A stretch of DNA of 64,000 bases, taken from NCBI GenBank assembly GCA_017462385.1, contig JAFTRE010000004.1:1-64000 (forward strand), given 5' to 3'. A model generated the notes under the pieces. It made no database searches. It was not told the DNA's origin and saw nothing but the letters and a program-made list of their open reading frames with translations. Position numbers and translations under genes: made by a program. The stretch's first letter is position 1; every line of letters begins with the position of its first letter. Shown here piece after piece: positions 53,926 to 61,534 of the stretch. The stretch comes from Clostridia bacterium (lineage in GTDB: Bacteria > Bacillota > Clostridia > Oscillospirales > CAG-272).

Positions 53926-55275
53926 ATGAAACGTACTATCAGCATTTTTCTGGCAGTAATGACGCTCATTTGCGCACTCAGCATGTTCAGCGTCACCGCA
54001 TCTGCGGCCGATGTTCCCTCCGGTCAGATCTGGGAGGGTGAATCCGACCTCCGCCGTGAATACACCATCGACTTCGCCTCCAGTTTCTATCTGCAGAACA
54101 ACGAGGGCTACAACGATGAGACGGCTTTCCCCACCTCCGAGCGCCCCAGCATGGACTGCTCCGGCTTCTGGAAAGCCACCGAAAACGGCGACCGCCTTAT
54201 CATCACACTCGACGTTAAGACAGAAGGCAAAAAGACCTTTTATATGCAGCTTTTGAAGTCCGCCGACTTCGGTATCTTCGACATTTACTATGACGATAAG
54301 CTGATCGCCGACAACCTCGACCTCTACTGCGAAAAGGCAAGCAGACAGTTCTTCGAGTTCAACCTCGGCCAGTATGACGTAACTCCCGGCAAGCACACCC
54401 TGACCTTCCAGGTCGTCGGCAAAAACGACCTTTCCACCAACTACGTTTTCCTTATCGACTACTTTGAGATGGTCGGCGAGGACGGCGTCCGCCGTACTCA
54501 AAAGATCAGCGAGCGCGACCACAATTACGGCATTATCAGCTACCCCGAGTATGACGTCACCCGCTATGAGGGCGAGGGCCTGACTCTCACCGCAGAAACC
54601 ATGGCACTCATTTCGGATCAGTCCTACTATGTTCAGATCTACGGCAAAGACGCCGCAATACTCAGCTACAACAAGCACTTCTTCTGGAACAAGGTCATTC
54701 CCGGCGACGAAATGGCATTCGAGCTGCCAATCGATCAGGACGGCGAGTATGAGATCACTGTCAGCAGCATGGCAGGTAAGGACTACGGCATGGCACAGTG
54801 GTACATAAACGATGTTGCCCTCGGCGAGGAAATGGATTACTACAATGCAGAATACCTCTGCAAGACCTTCACAGTTACCATGATGCTCAAGAAAGGCGCA
54901 AACGAGATCTCCTTCATAGCAACAGGTACAAACGAGAAATCCACAAACTACGTTCTTTCTTTCGACTATGTTGAGATCAAGAGAATCGGCAACTATGACG
55001 AGTCCGCCGTTACCACTCCCGACGTTACAACGACCACAGAGCCCGAGGTGACCACAACTCCCGAGCCCGAAGTCACCACTACCAAGCCCGTCGAGGTAAC
55101 AACACCCGCAGAGGTCGAACCCACCACTACTCCTTCCGAGAATACCCCCACCACTACTCCCGCTCCCACTACCACCGAGCCCACCACCAGCGGCGGTTGC
55201 GGTGGTCTGGTCACCCTCGGCGTGGTCGCTGCTCTCGTCCCCGCCGCTGTTATCATCAAGAAAAAGAAGCACTGA
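53926..55275 (+). CDS. Surface protein with one QIWEGE module and C-terminal anchor
   Basis: 449 residues. Signal peptide 1-28 (SVTASAA). One module from GQIWEGESDLR (Gln34) to FDYVEIK (~350). Then a Thr/Pro/Glu-rich spacer of about 70 residues, and the C-terminus TSGGCGG, a hydrophobic helix and KKKKH. The Gly-Gly-Cys-Gly-Gly just before the helix looks like a processed sorting signal. AAGGAGA RBS. Lies 33 bases before the solute-binding protein gene. Confidence 0.85.
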   Translation: MKRTISIFLAVMTLICALSMFSVTASAADVPSGQIWEGESDLRREYTIDFASSFYLQNNEGYNDETAFPTSERPSMDCSGFWKATENGDRLIITLDVKTEGKKTFYMQLLKSADFGIFDIYYDDKLIADNLDLYCEKASRQFFEFNLGQYDVTPGKHTLTFQVVGKNDLSTNYVFLIDYFEMVGEDGVRRTQKISERDHNYGIISYPEYDVTRYEGEGLTLTAETMALISDQSYYVQIYGKDAAILSYNKHFFWNKVIPGDEMAFELPIDQDGEYEITVSSMAGKDYGMAQWYINDVALGEEMDYYNAEYLCKTFTVTMMLKKGANEISFIATGTNEKSTNYVLSFDYVEIKRIGNYDESAVTTPDVTTTTEPEVTTTPEPEVTTTKPVEVTTPAEVEPTTTPSENTPTTTPAPTTTEPTTSGGCGGLVTLGVVAALVPAAVIIKKKKH

Positions 55276-55307
55276 CACACCCCTATATAATATAAAGGAA
55301 GAAAACT

Positions 55308-56825
55308 ATGAGAAAAATCGCATTTTTGATGTGTCTGCTCATGGTGCTCTCGGTATTCGCCGTCGCTTGCTCCAACAACAACGACGTTGACGACTCCACC
55401 ACTCCTGCAGACACTACTGTCGCTCCTTCGGGCGGCGATACGGAGAACCCCGGCGATGTCACCACCGAGGTGGATATCTACGCCAATCTGCCTACCGGTT
55501 CTTACCCCGGATTTCAGTTCGACATTCTGACCTCCCCCGTCTCCTGGACGGCATATGAAAATATGTGCATCGAAGCGGCTTTGGGTGAGCCCGTTGAGGA
55601 CGAAATATACTACAGAAATGTCGAGGTCTCCGAGGCTCTCGGCATCACCATAGCCGAACGCATCACCACAGGTGACACCGAAGCAAAATCTATTATTGCC
55701 GCGCAGGCAATGGCGGGCGACCAGTCCTATGACATGTTTGCCGCTTCCGCCGCATTCAGTACCGACCTCGCCATTGAAGGCTATCTCATCGACCTCAACG
55801 ATCTGCTCTCCTTCGACTTTGAAAAGCCCTGGTGGGACAGCGGCTACAATGAGAGCATCAAGCTGGGTGAAAAAATGTACGCCGCCTTCGGCGACCTCAG
55901 CATGTCTTATGTCGGCGGTGTATTCTGTATGGCATTCAACCCCGACATGATTGCCGCTTACGGTCTCGACAACCCCTACGACATTCACGCCGCAGGCAAC
56001 TGGACATATGAGACCATCTATCAAATGATGTCTCAGGTCACCGAGGACAAAAACGGCGACGGCACAAAAACCACACTGGACTCCGACGTGTTCGGTATAG
56101 TCGGTCACAACAATCAGCTCATTCACTTGGTTCTGGGCTCGGGCGAGTCGCTCATCAAGCGCAATGACGCCGAGGGCACCATGACACTGTACACAGATAA
56201 CGAAAGATTCTTTAACGCATTTGCATCTGTTGTCGATACCTTCGTCAACTTTGAGGGCGCCGTCTGGGCGGGCATCGCCGAGGGCTACAGCGATTATAAC
56301 AAGCAGTTCACTGTCTCCGGATATGCACAGATATTCAACGAGGGACGCTCGCTGTTCCTGACCGACGTTATGGCGGCATTCAAGGACAACCGCGAGGCTG
56401 AGATCCCCTATCAGATCATCGACTTCCCCAAGTATGACTCCGCACAGTCCGATTACTACAGTGTTCGTTACAGCGGCGGTCGCGGTATCACCATGATCAG
56501 CGGCTTCAATGATGACGACCTGGAGCGCAATGCTACAGTCATCGAAAACATGGCAGCCTACAATCACAAAAACGTAATTCCTCAATTCATTGAGGTCACC
56601 CTGTACTACAAGTACGCAAAGGATCAGCAATCGCTTGAGATGCTTCAAGGCATGCTCAGCCGCACCGGCTTCTCCGATCTCGCGTTCCTTTACAACTGGG
56701 GCTCTATCAATACCATTACAACCAACCTCTTCATAAACGGTCGTACCACCATTGCTTCCTCTCTCAAAGCCATTCAGACCAAGTTCAACAAGGAAGTTGC
56801 TTCTGTTCTGGAAGACTTTGAATGA
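55308..56825 (+). CDS. Extracellular solute-binding lipoprotein (family 1 type)
   Basis: 505 residues. Lipobox VAC at about residue 21 and Asp/Thr linker. The mature part looks like a sugar-type ABC substrate-binding protein: a first lobe with YDMFAASAAFSTDLAIEGYLIDLNDLL and WDSGYNESIKLGEKMYAAFGDLSM, and a second with LFLTDVMAAFKDN. This group is common in gut Clostridia. No ABC permease or ATPase gene is adjacent, so the partner must be elsewhere or the protein acts as a surface capture protein. AAAGGAAG RBS. Ends with a GC-rich hairpin. Confidence 0.82.
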   Translation: MRKIAFLMCLLMVLSVFAVACSNNNDVDDSTTPADTTVAPSGGDTENPGDVTTEVDIYANLPTGSYPGFQFDILTSPVSWTAYENMCIEAALGEPVEDEIYYRNVEVSEALGITIAERITTGDTEAKSIIAAQAMAGDQSYDMFAASAAFSTDLAIEGYLIDLNDLLSFDFEKPWWDSGYNESIKLGEKMYAAFGDLSMSYVGGVFCMAFNPDMIAAYGLDNPYDIHAAGNWTYETIYQMMSQVTEDKNGDGTKTTLDSDVFGIVGHNNQLIHLVLGSGESLIKRNDAEGTMTLYTDNERFFNAFASVVDTFVNFEGAVWAGIAEGYSDYNKQFTVSGYAQIFNEGRSLFLTDVMAAFKDNREAEIPYQIIDFPKYDSAQSDYYSVRYSGGRGITMISGFNDDDLERNATVIENMAAYNHKNVIPQFIEVTLYYKYAKDQQSLEMLQGMLSRTGFSDLAFLYNWGSINTITTNLFINGRTTIASSLKAIQTKFNKEVASVLEDFE

Positions 56826-56835
56826 TCTTCTCACC

Positions 56836-56862
56836 GATAGGCGCCCCTCGGGGCGCCTATCC
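56836..56862 (+). terminator. GC-rich hairpin after the solute-binding gene
   Basis: GATAGGCGCCCC/GGGGCGCCTATC stem with a short loop, followed by CTTAAAG; weak T-run, so moderate confidence as a terminator. Confidence 0.6.
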
Positions 56863-56906
56863 TTAAAGAATTGAAAGTTTTTTCTCTTTGGAACTATGGC
56901 CACGAT

Positions 56907-56935
56907 TGACAAATCGTGAAAACCATAGTATAATG
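56907..56935 (+). promoter_or_regulatory. Promoter of the GDPD lipoprotein gene
   Basis: TTGACA (56907-56912), 17-base spacer, TATAAT (56930-56935). Confidence 0.88.
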
Positions 56936-56968
56936 GTTTTATTATATTTTTGTATAAGGAAGTTACAC

Positions 56969-58807
56969 ATGAAAAAAGCAACGTCATTATTGCTGGTACT
57001 GCTCGCGTTGGTGCTCCTTTTGTGCGCTTGTTCCGGCCCTGCTGACAACAGCGGCGACACCGACGGCAACGACAGCAATACCGCAAACACCACGCCTGCC
57101 GACACCACCTCCGTACCCGCAACTTATATCTCGCTTAACGACTATGCTGTCGTCCGCGCCGACACAATGGAAAAAGCAACGATCAGCGCCGCTTCGGATA
57201 TGTGCGTAAAGCTCGGTAAGCTGCTCGGAAAAACGATAAGGATGAGCTCCGACTGGATAAAAGGCTTTGAGGACGACCCGACCGTCGAAAATGATGAATA
57301 CGAAATTCTCATCGGCGCCACAAACCGCAAGGAGTCCAAAGAGGTGCTCGCCGAGTTTAGCGGCGACTCCGACTTCGCGATCCGCGTCGTTGGCAAAAAG
57401 ATAGTCATTGCAGGAAAATCCGACAGCGCAACCTTGCTCGCACTGGAGCGCTTCAGCGAGCTGTGCCTTAGCGGTGAGACCCCGCAGGTCGCAGAAAACC
57501 TCAACGTTGTGCACGCGCCCAGCGTTGCAGGCAGTGCCGCATACATACTTGCCACCGAATACACCGCCATCCGCCCCGCTGACGGAGGAGAATATTCCGT
57601 CTCCACGATCACCGCATTGCGTGACGCTCTTAAGGAGATCACAGGTCAAACAGTAGCTATCGCGGTCGACGATGTCAAGGCCAGCGTGCCTGCAAGCGGC
57701 TATGTTTCGACCGACAAAGAGATCTTGCTCGGCGTCACAAACCGTGCCGAAAGCATAGCGGCAGCCGAAACTATCGGCGCGATGGATTACACCATCAGCA
57801 TCACCGAAAACAAGGTTATCATCTGCGGCGGCACTCCCCTTTCCACGCTTCGCGCAATAGACCGCTTCGCAGAGTGCCTGCGAACGGGTGAGCTTAATTC
57901 ACTTGAAGCCGGCAGCTTTACCTACACCGAGGTATTCACCGACCTTTACTCCTACAACCCGTTGTGCTACGACAGTTCCTCATTCGTTCCCGATTGGAGC
58001 GATAAATACTCCTATCCCGACTGGATGCTCGATTTTGAGGAAAAGACATACGCCATAACGCAGAACAATCTGCGGAATATGAGCATGTCGCACCGCTCCG
58101 ATCTGGTCTACTACCCCGAAAACAGCATTGAGGGTATTTTGTCGGCAATTCTTTGCGGAATAGATTCCGTCGAGGTCGACGTTTCCATCACAAAGGACCA
58201 TGTTCTGGTGCTCATGCACGACCTCACACTCAAACGCACCACTGACTTTTCCGCAAAGGCTGGCAAAAATGGTCTGCCTACGTCGGAATACATTTACGAC
58301 TGGACTTACGAGGAGCTGCAGCAGCTTTGCCTTAAGACCAACAGCGGCAAGCAGACAGAATACAAAATACCCACGCTTTATGAAGCAATGATGGTCATGA
58401 AGGATCGCTGCTTTATTCACCTTGACCAAAAGATCGCTGTAATGCCCACGCCGCGCACGCTGACTGCCAACGACGAGGTTTTTGCAATGGCGGATGAGAT
58501 CGGCTGCAAGGAAATATTTTTCTATGACTACGGTCTTAACACCATGAAGACCTGGTATTCCATGAACAGATCCGACGCAGACTTTTCCGCTTTTGTGAAC
58601 AAGATCTCGGGTTATCTCAAGAACGGCGCAATCAGAAAGCGTTACTGGTGCTTCGGTGATGCCGAGGTCGGCGCGACCAACACATCCTACGAAACAGTTG
58701 CAAACTGGGAAAAGCTGAGAAACGAGGGCAAAACACTGCTGTGGACCAATAGCCCGCACAAATATACACAATACATCGCCGAGAATTTTTCTCCCGCTAC
58801 CCCTTAA
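56969..58807 (+). CDS. Lipoprotein with two EILLG-TNR modules and a GDPD domain
   Basis: 612 residues from ATG 56969 (ATAAGGAAG upstream). Lipobox LCAC, Cys21; Thr/Asp linker to ~50. Modules ~52-180 and ~190-320 carry YEILIGATNRKES (111-123) and KEILLGVTNRAES (250-262), as in the lipoprotein at 15018-16352. Residues ~370-612 are a glycerophosphodiester phosphodiesterase TIM barrel: HRS (375-377, in place of HRG), EN (384-385), EVDVS (402-404), MHD (His417). The HRG to HRS change keeps the His and Arg. An outside-facing phosphodiesterase, possibly for teichoic-acid or lipid head-group diesters (inference). Confidence 0.85.
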   Translation: MKKATSLLLVLLALVLLLCACSGPADNSGDTDGNDSNTANTTPADTTSVPATYISLNDYAVVRADTMEKATISAASDMCVKLGKLLGKTIRMSSDWIKGFEDDPTVENDEYEILIGATNRKESKEVLAEFSGDSDFAIRVVGKKIVIAGKSDSATLLALERFSELCLSGETPQVAENLNVVHAPSVAGSAAYILATEYTAIRPADGGEYSVSTITALRDALKEITGQTVAIAVDDVKASVPASGYVSTDKEILLGVTNRAESIAAAETIGAMDYTISITENKVIICGGTPLSTLRAIDRFAECLRTGELNSLEAGSFTYTEVFTDLYSYNPLCYDSSSFVPDWSDKYSYPDWMLDFEEKTYAITQNNLRNMSMSHRSDLVYYPENSIEGILSAILCGIDSVEVDVSITKDHVLVLMHDLTLKRTTDFSAKAGKNGLPTSEYIYDWTYEELQQLCLKTNSGKQTEYKIPTLYEAMMVMKDRCFIHLDQKIAVMPTPRTLTANDEVFAMADEIGCKEIFFYDYGLNTMKTWYSMNRSDADFSAFVNKISGYLKNGAIRKRYWCFGDAEVGATNTSYETVANWEKLRNEGKTLLWTNSPHKYTQYIAENFSPATP

Positions 58808-58821
58808 GATCAATATTTTGG

Positions 58822-58851
58822 CCACCCGACCGCATGGTCGGGTGGTTTTTT
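58822..58851 (+). terminator. Intrinsic terminator of the GDPD lipoprotein gene
   Basis: CCACCCGACC-GCAT-GGTCGGGTGG followed by six Ts; the last two Ts also begin the next -35 element. Confidence 0.93.
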
Positions 58852-58878
58852 GACAAAAACGAGAAAAAATTATATAAT
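58850..58878 (+). promoter_or_regulatory. Promoter of the ECF sigma gene
   Basis: TTGACA (58850-58855), 17-base spacer, TATAAT (58873-58878). A housekeeping-type promoter, so the sigma gene need not depend on its own product. Confidence 0.85.
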
Positions 58879-58912
58879 TTAAATACACAGCCGAAAAAAA
58901 CGCGTCCCGCGC

Positions 58913-58941
58913 GCGTCTTAGTAACAGAAGTCGACTTCATT
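58913..58941 (+). repeat. 29-nt leader element, copy 1
   Basis: Identical in 28 of 29 positions to 60433-60461. It includes TTAGTAACAG followed by the perfect 12-bp palindrome GAAGTCGACTTC. It lies downstream of the promoter, hence in the leader RNA, 16 bases before the start of the sigma gene. Confidence 0.85.
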
Positions 58942-58957
58942 CACTGAAAGGAGAAAA

Positions 58958-59470
58958 ATGGACAATCGTCAGCTACAGGATCTGTTCGCCGCGGTGCGCG
59001 GCGGCGACACAGAGGCGTTTGCCGCCATATACGGCGACATGAAAACGCCCGTCTACACTGTTATATACCGCATCGTCGGCTCGCATGAGACGGCAGAGGA
59101 CATAATGCAAGAGCTGTTTTTGCGGCTGTTCCGTTGTCCTCCCGAAAGCGATGTGAAAAATCCGCGCGCCTACATATTCCGTGCGGCGCACAACATGGCT
59201 ATCGACCACCTTCGCCGCGACCGTACTCTTCCGCTTGACGACGCTCCGCCCTCCGCGCACTCAGCCAAAGTCACCTCTGCACTTGACGCAAGGCTCGACA
59301 TTGAAACCGCGTTGCGCCGCCTTTCGGACGAGGAGCGCCGCGTCGTTATCCTGCGCTTGAATGCCGATCTGACGCTTCGCGAAACCGCGGACATAATGGG
59401 CAGAAGCATTGCATCCGTCCATCGAACCTACACCCGCGCACTAAAAGCATTGAAGCAACAGCTTCAATGA
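58958..59470 (+). CDS. ECF-type RNA polymerase sigma factor
   Basis: 170 residues. Region 2 (~10-90) with GDTEAFAAIYGDM, HETAEDIMQELFLRLF and NPRAYIFRAAHNMAIDHLRR; region 4 (~110-165) with LSDEERRVVILRLNADLTLRETADIMGRSIASVHRTYTRALKAL. GAAAGGAGA RBS. No zinc-type anti-sigma gene follows; the next gene, 25 bases on, encodes a one-span membrane protein that could take that role. Confidence 0.93.
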   Translation: MDNRQLQDLFAAVRGGDTEAFAAIYGDMKTPVYTVIYRIVGSHETAEDIMQELFLRLFRCPPESDVKNPRAYIFRAAHNMAIDHLRRDRTLPLDDAPPSAHSAKVTSALDARLDIETALRRLSDEERRVVILRLNADLTLRETADIMGRSIASVHRTYTRALKALKQQLQ

Positions 59471-59495
59471 CCGTCACTCAAAAAGGAGTAAAACC

Positions 59496-60395
59496 ATGAA
59501 AAAATTATTTATAATATTCGCATTATTGCTTGTGTTTACAATATGCGCCCTGCCAGTCGCTGCCGACGGCGAATACGCAAATATGCAGGCACTCTGGGAT
59601 CACTGGGTCGCCACAGCCGAGGACAACGCACTGTCTATCTACCCCGAGGGCGTCTGCGGCGTCTGGTGCTACGGAGACATGAGCCGCGTCACAATTATGG
59701 TCACAAAGGATGCGGCCGGTCGCGCCACCCGTGACGAAATACTGTCCTCTCTCGCCGACTCCACGGGCGTTGACTTCACTTACGGCGTCTACACCCACCT
59801 CGAGCTTCGCCAAATACAGCACGAGCTGGATCAAAAATGCATGAACGGCGAGCTGAAAGACACAGGACTTTGTTGGTTTGGCGTGAATGAGCAAAACAAT
59901 TATCTTATGATAGGCATCAACACCGCCACCCCCAACGCCGCCGCATTCATGCAGGAAATGTTTGATAAATATCAAGACCGCGTCGCCTTTGAGCATTGCG
60001 ACGGAGTGTTTGACTATTATATCCAGAACATGGGGCAGGAGGATATCGGCAAATTATTTGTCGCCGACGATAGTATTGACTTATCAAACGGCAAGCTCGA
60101 CAACATTATAACCTATGCATCTGCCACCGCCGTGTCGGGCGGCGCAATCGTCACCCCCACGGCCGTTGAGCCGTCTTACCATTGGCTACTGATACCCTTA
60201 ACACTGCTTGCCCTTGCCATTGTCGGCGCACTGGTACTGCGCTCAAAGCGCCCGCAATCCGCTGTGCTCTCAACCGGCGAGGTAATCATCTCCACGCCAT
60301 CGGACATTAAAGCCGCTGTTCGCTACGCTGCCGTAACTCCGTCGGCCGCGCTCGATGCTCGCATACTTGATGCCACCAAACACAACGACAATTAA
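59496..60395 (+). CDS. Single-span membrane protein, putative partner of the sigma factor
   Basis: 299 residues. Signal peptide 1-~23, an extracellular domain to ~225 (unrecognised; several Cys, for example GVCGVWCYGD, and TPM-like sequence style), a transmembrane helix around 228-250 followed by RSKRP, and a ~45-residue cytosolic tail. A TPM-phosphatase-type domain was considered but not established. Orientation is outside-in, opposite to classical anti-sigma proteins with an N-terminal cytosolic domain. AAAAAGGAG RBS, same operon as the sigma gene. Confidence 0.78.
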   Translation: MKKLFIIFALLLVFTICALPVAADGEYANMQALWDHWVATAEDNALSIYPEGVCGVWCYGDMSRVTIMVTKDAAGRATRDEILSSLADSTGVDFTYGVYTHLELRQIQHELDQKCMNGELKDTGLCWFGVNEQNNYLMIGINTATPNAAAFMQEMFDKYQDRVAFEHCDGVFDYYIQNMGQEDIGKLFVADDSIDLSNGKLDNIITYASATAVSGGAIVTPTAVEPSYHWLLIPLTLLALAIVGALVLRSKRPQSAVLSTGEVIISTPSDIKAAVRYAAVTPSAALDARILDATKHNDN

Positions 60396-60432
60396 TTTCA
60401 ACAGAGGGTGAGTACCAAATGCGTTTCCATAT

Positions 60433-60461
60433 GCGTTTTAGTAACAGAAGTCGACTTCATT
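60433..60461 (+). repeat. 29-nt leader element, copy 2
   Basis: Second copy of 58913-58941 (one C/T difference), 25 bases before the start of the gene at 60487. Contains the same GAAGTCGACTTC palindrome. Confidence 0.85.
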
Positions 60462-60486
60462 ATCAAAGCAACAAGGAATAAATATT

Positions 60487-61023
60487 ATGAAACCGAAAAA
60501 AATATTTTTATCATTAGTATTATTTTTCGCGCTTTTAACATTGTGTATCTTGCCGTCGGCCTCTCTTGATCAAACAATTATATCGCCCATATATGAAATG
60601 TCAGCCGCTGAATTAAACATTCATTTAACGGATGTAGCATCACAAGTAGCCGATCAATTTTCGGAAGAACAATTCGGCGGTGTATATATAGATGAAAATC
60701 GTGTTATCATCAATGTAGTAAACGAAGTATATAACAAGCTTCCAAACACACAAAGTACTAAAAATGGAGTTATTGTAGAATATCATCCTGTTGAGCTTTC
60801 GCTGGCGTATTTGGAAGACATTATGGATCAAATGACTCCATATATGATGCAGTATAAAATATGCACCATTGACGCTGACGATGTAACTAATACGCTTGAT
60901 TTGGAGGTGGTTGAAAAAACGGATGAATTGTGGGAGTTTATTGAAAGCTATATTGATCCCAAATATGTCCGAGTATCGACAGTATCTTCATATCCAACAG
61001 CTACTGTTGCTTATGGAGACTAA
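60487..61023 (+). CDS. Secreted protein of unknown function
   Basis: 178 residues with a signal peptide (1-~25, PSAS). The mature part is acidic, mixed alpha/beta, with no recognised family; VIIDENRVIINVV- and EYHPVELSLAYLED-like segments suggest a small secreted domain repeated in clostridial proteins. Its DNA is clearly more A+T-rich than its neighbours, hinting at a different origin. It has an AAGGAATAAA RBS at a slightly long distance. It shares its upstream element with the sigma gene, suggesting common control. Confidence 0.75.
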   Translation: MKPKKIFLSLVLFFALLTLCILPSASLDQTIISPIYEMSAAELNIHLTDVASQVADQFSEEQFGGVYIDENRVIINVVNEVYNKLPNTQSTKNGVIVEYHPVELSLAYLEDIMDQMTPYMMQYKICTIDADDVTNTLDLEVVEKTDELWEFIESYIDPKYVRVSTVSSYPTATVAYGD

Positions 61024-61069
61024 AATGATCATCCTGATGCCATCAAGCACAACTATCATTAAAAACAGC

Positions 61070-61103
61070 AGGTGGTGCCTCAAATTTATTTGAGGCACCA
61101 CCT
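61070..61103. terminator. Bidirectional terminator
   Basis: Perfect 16-bp stem (61070-61085 with 61088-61103), between the convergent genes at 60487 and 61122. Confidence 0.85.
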
Positions 61104-61121
61104 ATATTTATTGCAGTATAT

Positions 61122-61385
61122 TTATTCCAATATTCCCGCGTCGGACAGCTTTTTGATAAAATCATCAACGTCACGGGAGGCACGTTCCTTATCAACGTCG
61201 TATTCGGCAAGCAACGCCTCAACAAGCGCCTCGCGATCAGTCTCCTCGGTCAGCTTTTCCCAAAGAAACGCGCCACAGCCGCCGAGCATCACGACACCCG
61301 CAAAATTGCGCGACAACTCACCTGTAGCCACCGCGACGGTATCATTTCCTATTTTGGACAGCACAAATCCGTTTTTTATTTTCAT
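61122..61385 (-). CDS. PqqD-family (RRE-fold) protein
   Basis: 87 residues from the ATG at 61385, which has GGAGG 8 bases upstream; a longer frame to 61439 runs through the promoter. Pattern of PqqD/RiPP-recognition elements: KNGFVLSKIGNDTVAVA (three-strand sheet), GVVMLGGCGAFLWEKL (the LN..G..LW-like helix start), then a helical DREALVEALLAEYDVDKERASRDVDDFIKKL. PqqD-like domains bind leader peptides for maturation enzymes. No maturase is next to it; a YxxPxL peptide gene lies 7.3 kb away. Single gene with own promoter. Confidence 0.85.
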   Translation of the reverse strand: MKIKNGFVLSKIGNDTVAVATGELSRNFAGVVMLGGCGAFLWEKLTEETDREALVEALLAEYDVDKERASRDVDDFIKKLSDAGILE

Positions 61386-61423
61386 TCTATCATCCTCCGA
61401 TACAGTCAAAGCATATTGATTAT

Positions 61424-61452
61424 ATTTTACCATATCCAACGCCTTTTTTCAA
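61424..61452 (-). promoter_or_regulatory. Promoter of the PqqD-like gene
   Basis: Minus strand TTGAAA (61452-61447), 17-base spacer, TAAAAT (61429-61424). Confidence 0.7.
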
Positions 61453-61479
61453 TAGCAACAACAAAATTTAATAAATTAA

Positions 61480-61503
61480 GGGGCTGTGCCGAAGCACAGC
61501 CCC
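61480..61503 (-). terminator. Terminator of the oligopeptide-binding protein gene
   Basis: GGGGCTGTGC/GCACAGCCCC stem, on the minus strand followed by TTAATTTATT. Confidence 0.85.
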
Positions 61504-61534
61504 CATATTTATAAGGTGAAGAGTCAACCTAACA

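Noticed and set aside
54993..57122. 709-codon minus-strand frame over the surface and solute-binding genes
   Set aside because: It is the mirror of well-supported plus-strand genes with signal peptides and RBSs; composition (Cys/Val/Arg-rich, no motifs) is typical of antisense frames.
58913..58941. Shared leader element read as an ECF-type promoter (GTAAC ... CGAC)
   Set aside because: The -35-like and -10-like parts are only 6 bases apart, and a housekeeping promoter lies properly upstream at 58850-58878.
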